Below are positions 62,647 to 64,000 of a stretch of DNA of 64,000 bases, piece after piece (position 1 is the stretch's first letter; each line of letters opens with the position of its first letter). The stretch is from the NCBI RefSeq assembly GCF_006716115.1, contig NZ_VFOO01000001.1, positions 1,736,001 through 1,800,000 of the forward strand. The letters run 5' to 3'. The notes below the pieces were generated by a model. The model searched no databases and was not told the origin of the DNA. It saw only the letters and a list, made by a program, of their open reading frames with translations. The position numbers and the translations under genes were made by a program. This DNA is from Subtercola boreus (GTDB lineage: Bacteria; Actinomycetota; Actinomycetes; Actinomycetales; Microbacteriaceae).

Positions 62647-63627
62647 TCACACCTCTTCCAGCAGCGCCGCTTGAGTCGCCCACTCGACCACGGTGTCGGC
62701 GAAGAGCTGCGGGTCCGACCGGTGCATCGCGTGCCCCATCTCGGGAAACGAGAGGTACGTGACGGGCTGGCCGGCGGCGCGAACGAGCTCCTGCACCCGC
62801 TGGGCCTGGAAGTCGGTCATACCTCCGGTCAGGCGGCCGGTGTGTTCATCCACCTGCCGGAAGTGGTGGGTGACCAGCACCGGAACCTTGACGTTCGAAA
62901 GCATGTTCTGATGGTCGCAGGATGCCGTCGCCGACCCTGAGACGAACGCCCGGCCCCACTCGGGGTCGTACTCCTTCATGTTCTGCGGCGGCCCGGCCGG
63001 GCGCTCTCCGGGAGGCATGGGGAACATCCGCCCGAGGCCTTGCAGCGTGGATCGCGGCATCACCCGCGGAATGGCGCGCTGGAGGCCCGCCCAGTCGCCG
63101 ATCGACCATTGGTCGCCGAGATAGGTGTTCCAGAGCCCGAAGGTGAGGCCCATCCCCTGGTTCACCGACGGCCCACAGGCGGGATTCGTCTCGGAGGCGA
63201 AGAAGGGTGAATCCTCCCAGACGCCGCCCCTGATCTGGCCCGGCTTGGCGAACGCGCAGAGCCAGGCCGCGATGGTGCCACCCGACGACAGGCCGCTCAC
63301 CACGGTCGGCCGCCCGATGACGAGGTCGATGAAGTGAACGAGATCGGCGCCGAACGTGTCGAGGGTGTACCGACCCGGAGTCCAGGTGGACCGGCCCTGC
63401 CCACGGAGATCGACGGCGAAGACCTGGAAGTGCTCGGCCAGGAGCGGCATCGCCTGTTCGTAGCCCCACCACGACTCGCTCTGCGAGGGGATGAGCAGCA
63501 GCGCGGGAGCCGCCGGGTCGCCGGCCACCGCGTAGTTCATTCTGATCTCACCCAGGTCGACGGTGCGCTCTTCGAGGGTGTGTGGAACGAAGATGTCGGC
63601 GTGGTCGTGGGCTTCGAGAGAGGTCAT
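62647..63627 (-). CDS. Alpha/beta hydrolase
   Basis: 326 residues. LLIPSQSESWWGYEQAMPLL, VDLRGQGRST, nucleophile elbow VVSGLSSGGTIAA, and late His in PEMGHAMHRSD. ATG at 63627 with AGGAAG upstream; a longer frame to 63684 has no support. Different subfamily from the hydrolase at 59922, so not a recent duplicate. Probably in one transcript with the two SDR genes around it. Confidence 0.88.
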   Translation of the reverse strand: MTSLEAHDHADIFVPHTLEERTVDLGEIRMNYAVAGDPAAPALLLIPSQSESWWGYEQAMPLLAEHFQVFAVDLRGQGRSTWTPGRYTLDTFGADLVHFIDLVIGRPTVVSGLSSGGTIAAWLCAFAKPGQIRGGVWEDSPFFASETNPACGPSVNQGMGLTFGLWNTYLGDQWSIGDWAGLQRAIPRVMPRSTLQGLGRMFPMPPGERPAGPPQNMKEYDPEWGRAFVSGSATASCDHQNMLSNVKVPVLVTHHFRQVDEHTGRLTGGMTDFQAQRVQELVRAAGQPVTYLSFPEMGHAMHRSDPQLFADTVVEWATQAALLEEV

Positions 63628-63661
63628 TGTCTGGCTTCCTGTGGTAGTGGTGATGATTCGG

Positions 63662-64000
63662 TCACTGTGCGGTCCATCCTGCATCGAGCATGAGAGACGA
63701 GCCTGTCACCAGGCTCGAGGCGTCGGAGGCGAGAAAGAGAACCGCCCCCATGACTTCTTCTGTCGTGCCGACACGGCCGAGGGCGTTGCGTGCGGTCACC
63801 CAGTCGAGAAACTCGGGGTTGTCGAACATCGGCCTCGTCAGTTCTGTGTCGATGAAGGTCGGGCAGATGGTGTTTACCCGCACGTTCCCAGAACCGACCT
63901 CCCAGGCGAGCGACTTCGCCAACCCTTCGAGGGCGTGCTTCGTGGCGGAGTACACGGTTCGACGCGGGCTTCCGACGTGCCCCATCTGTGAGGAGACGAG
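63662..64000 (-). CDS. SDR oxidoreductase, N-terminus cut by window edge
   Basis: Last 112 residues only. LVSSQMGHVGSPRRTVYSAT contains the catalytic Ser and YxxxK (Y-S-A-T-K), then GNVRVNTICPTFIDTELTR and the C-terminal SLVTGSSLMLDAGWTAQ of classical SDRs. The cofactor site lies beyond the window. Upstream gene of the minus-strand run SDR-hydrolase-SDR. Confidence 0.88.
   Translation of the reverse strand, partial: LVSSQMGHVGSPRRTVYSATKHALEGLAKSLAWEVGSGNVRVNTICPTFIDTELTRPMFDNPEFLDWVTARNALGRVGTTEEVMGAVLFLASDASSLVTGSSLMLDAGWTAQ

Noticed and set aside
1-64000. tRNA/rRNA genes, insertion sequences, prophage or integrative element borders
   Set aside because: None found on reading both strands of the gaps; no transposase, integrase or tRNA-like cloverleaf was recognised.

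Overview
The window is high-GC DNA from an actinobacterium, most probably a member of the Microbacteriaceae. The support is: the gene order leuS-comEA-comEC-holA-rpsT near lepA, a cydABDC oxidase operon, a mycothiol-dependent nitroreductase homologue, many GTG starts, GTGA/ATGA stop-start overlaps, and at least nine genes with a TAnnnT -10 box exactly 6 nt before the start codon, which points to leaderless mRNAs. No tRNA, rRNA, CRISPR array, transposase or phage gene was seen.

Layout. 1-12.9 kb: housekeeping block with lepA (cut by the window edge), an SDR epimerase, an aminotransferase, rpsT, holA-comEC-comEA, leuS and a class IV aminotransferase. 13-21.2 kb: cydABDC on the minus strand, divergent from a BlaI-type repressor and an M56 (BlaR1-like) metallopeptidase, with three tandem TTCTAC-N5-GTAGAA palindromes between. 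21.2-25.4 kb: a four-gene osmoprotectant (OpuC/ProU-type) ABC transporter and a TetR regulator. 25.5-35 kb: App1-type phosphatase, winged-helix protein, YceI, nitroreductase, secreted lysozyme-like protein, polysaccharide deacetylase lipoprotein, UbiA prenyltransferase and a Ski2-like helicase. 35-42 kb: luciferase-like monooxygenase, then an MHS-family transporter, a LysR regulator and 3-hydroxybutyrate dehydrogenase that share a 26-bp motif, then a zinc-finger SDR. 42-50.5 kb: acetolactate decarboxylase, DUF3054, a FAD oxidoreductase, small operons, a PPTase, DyP peroxidase and an AAA ATPase/TPR pair. 50.6-59.7 kb: a cell-envelope cluster with a cysteine-less DsbA-like protein, three beta-lactamase-fold lipoproteins, a DacB-type carboxypeptidase and a NarL-type two-component system. 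59.9-64 kb: alpha/beta hydrolases, an amidohydrolase and SDRs, probably catabolic.

The most interesting unit is the 51.6-59.7 kb cluster. The beta-lactamase-fold lipoprotein facing the histidine kinase has lost all three catalytic motifs, while its two paralogues in the same cluster keep theirs. A near-identical 17-bp motif lies in the divergent promoter region at each end. This suggests a cell-wall or beta-lactam sensing system with a pseudo-enzyme as receptor. Second is the apparent BlaI/BlaR-type control of the cytochrome bd operon. Non-coding structure is also rich: three copies of a 56-bp palindrome at 41.7-42.0 kb, two copies of a hairpin family starting GGGAGGAGC (13.1 and 36.3 kb), and three cases where a gene's stop codon and 3' tail are tandemly duplicated downstream.

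Limits: all calls are by eye from translations and motifs; starts are chosen from ribosome sites, -10 spacing and overlaps; nothing was searched against databases.
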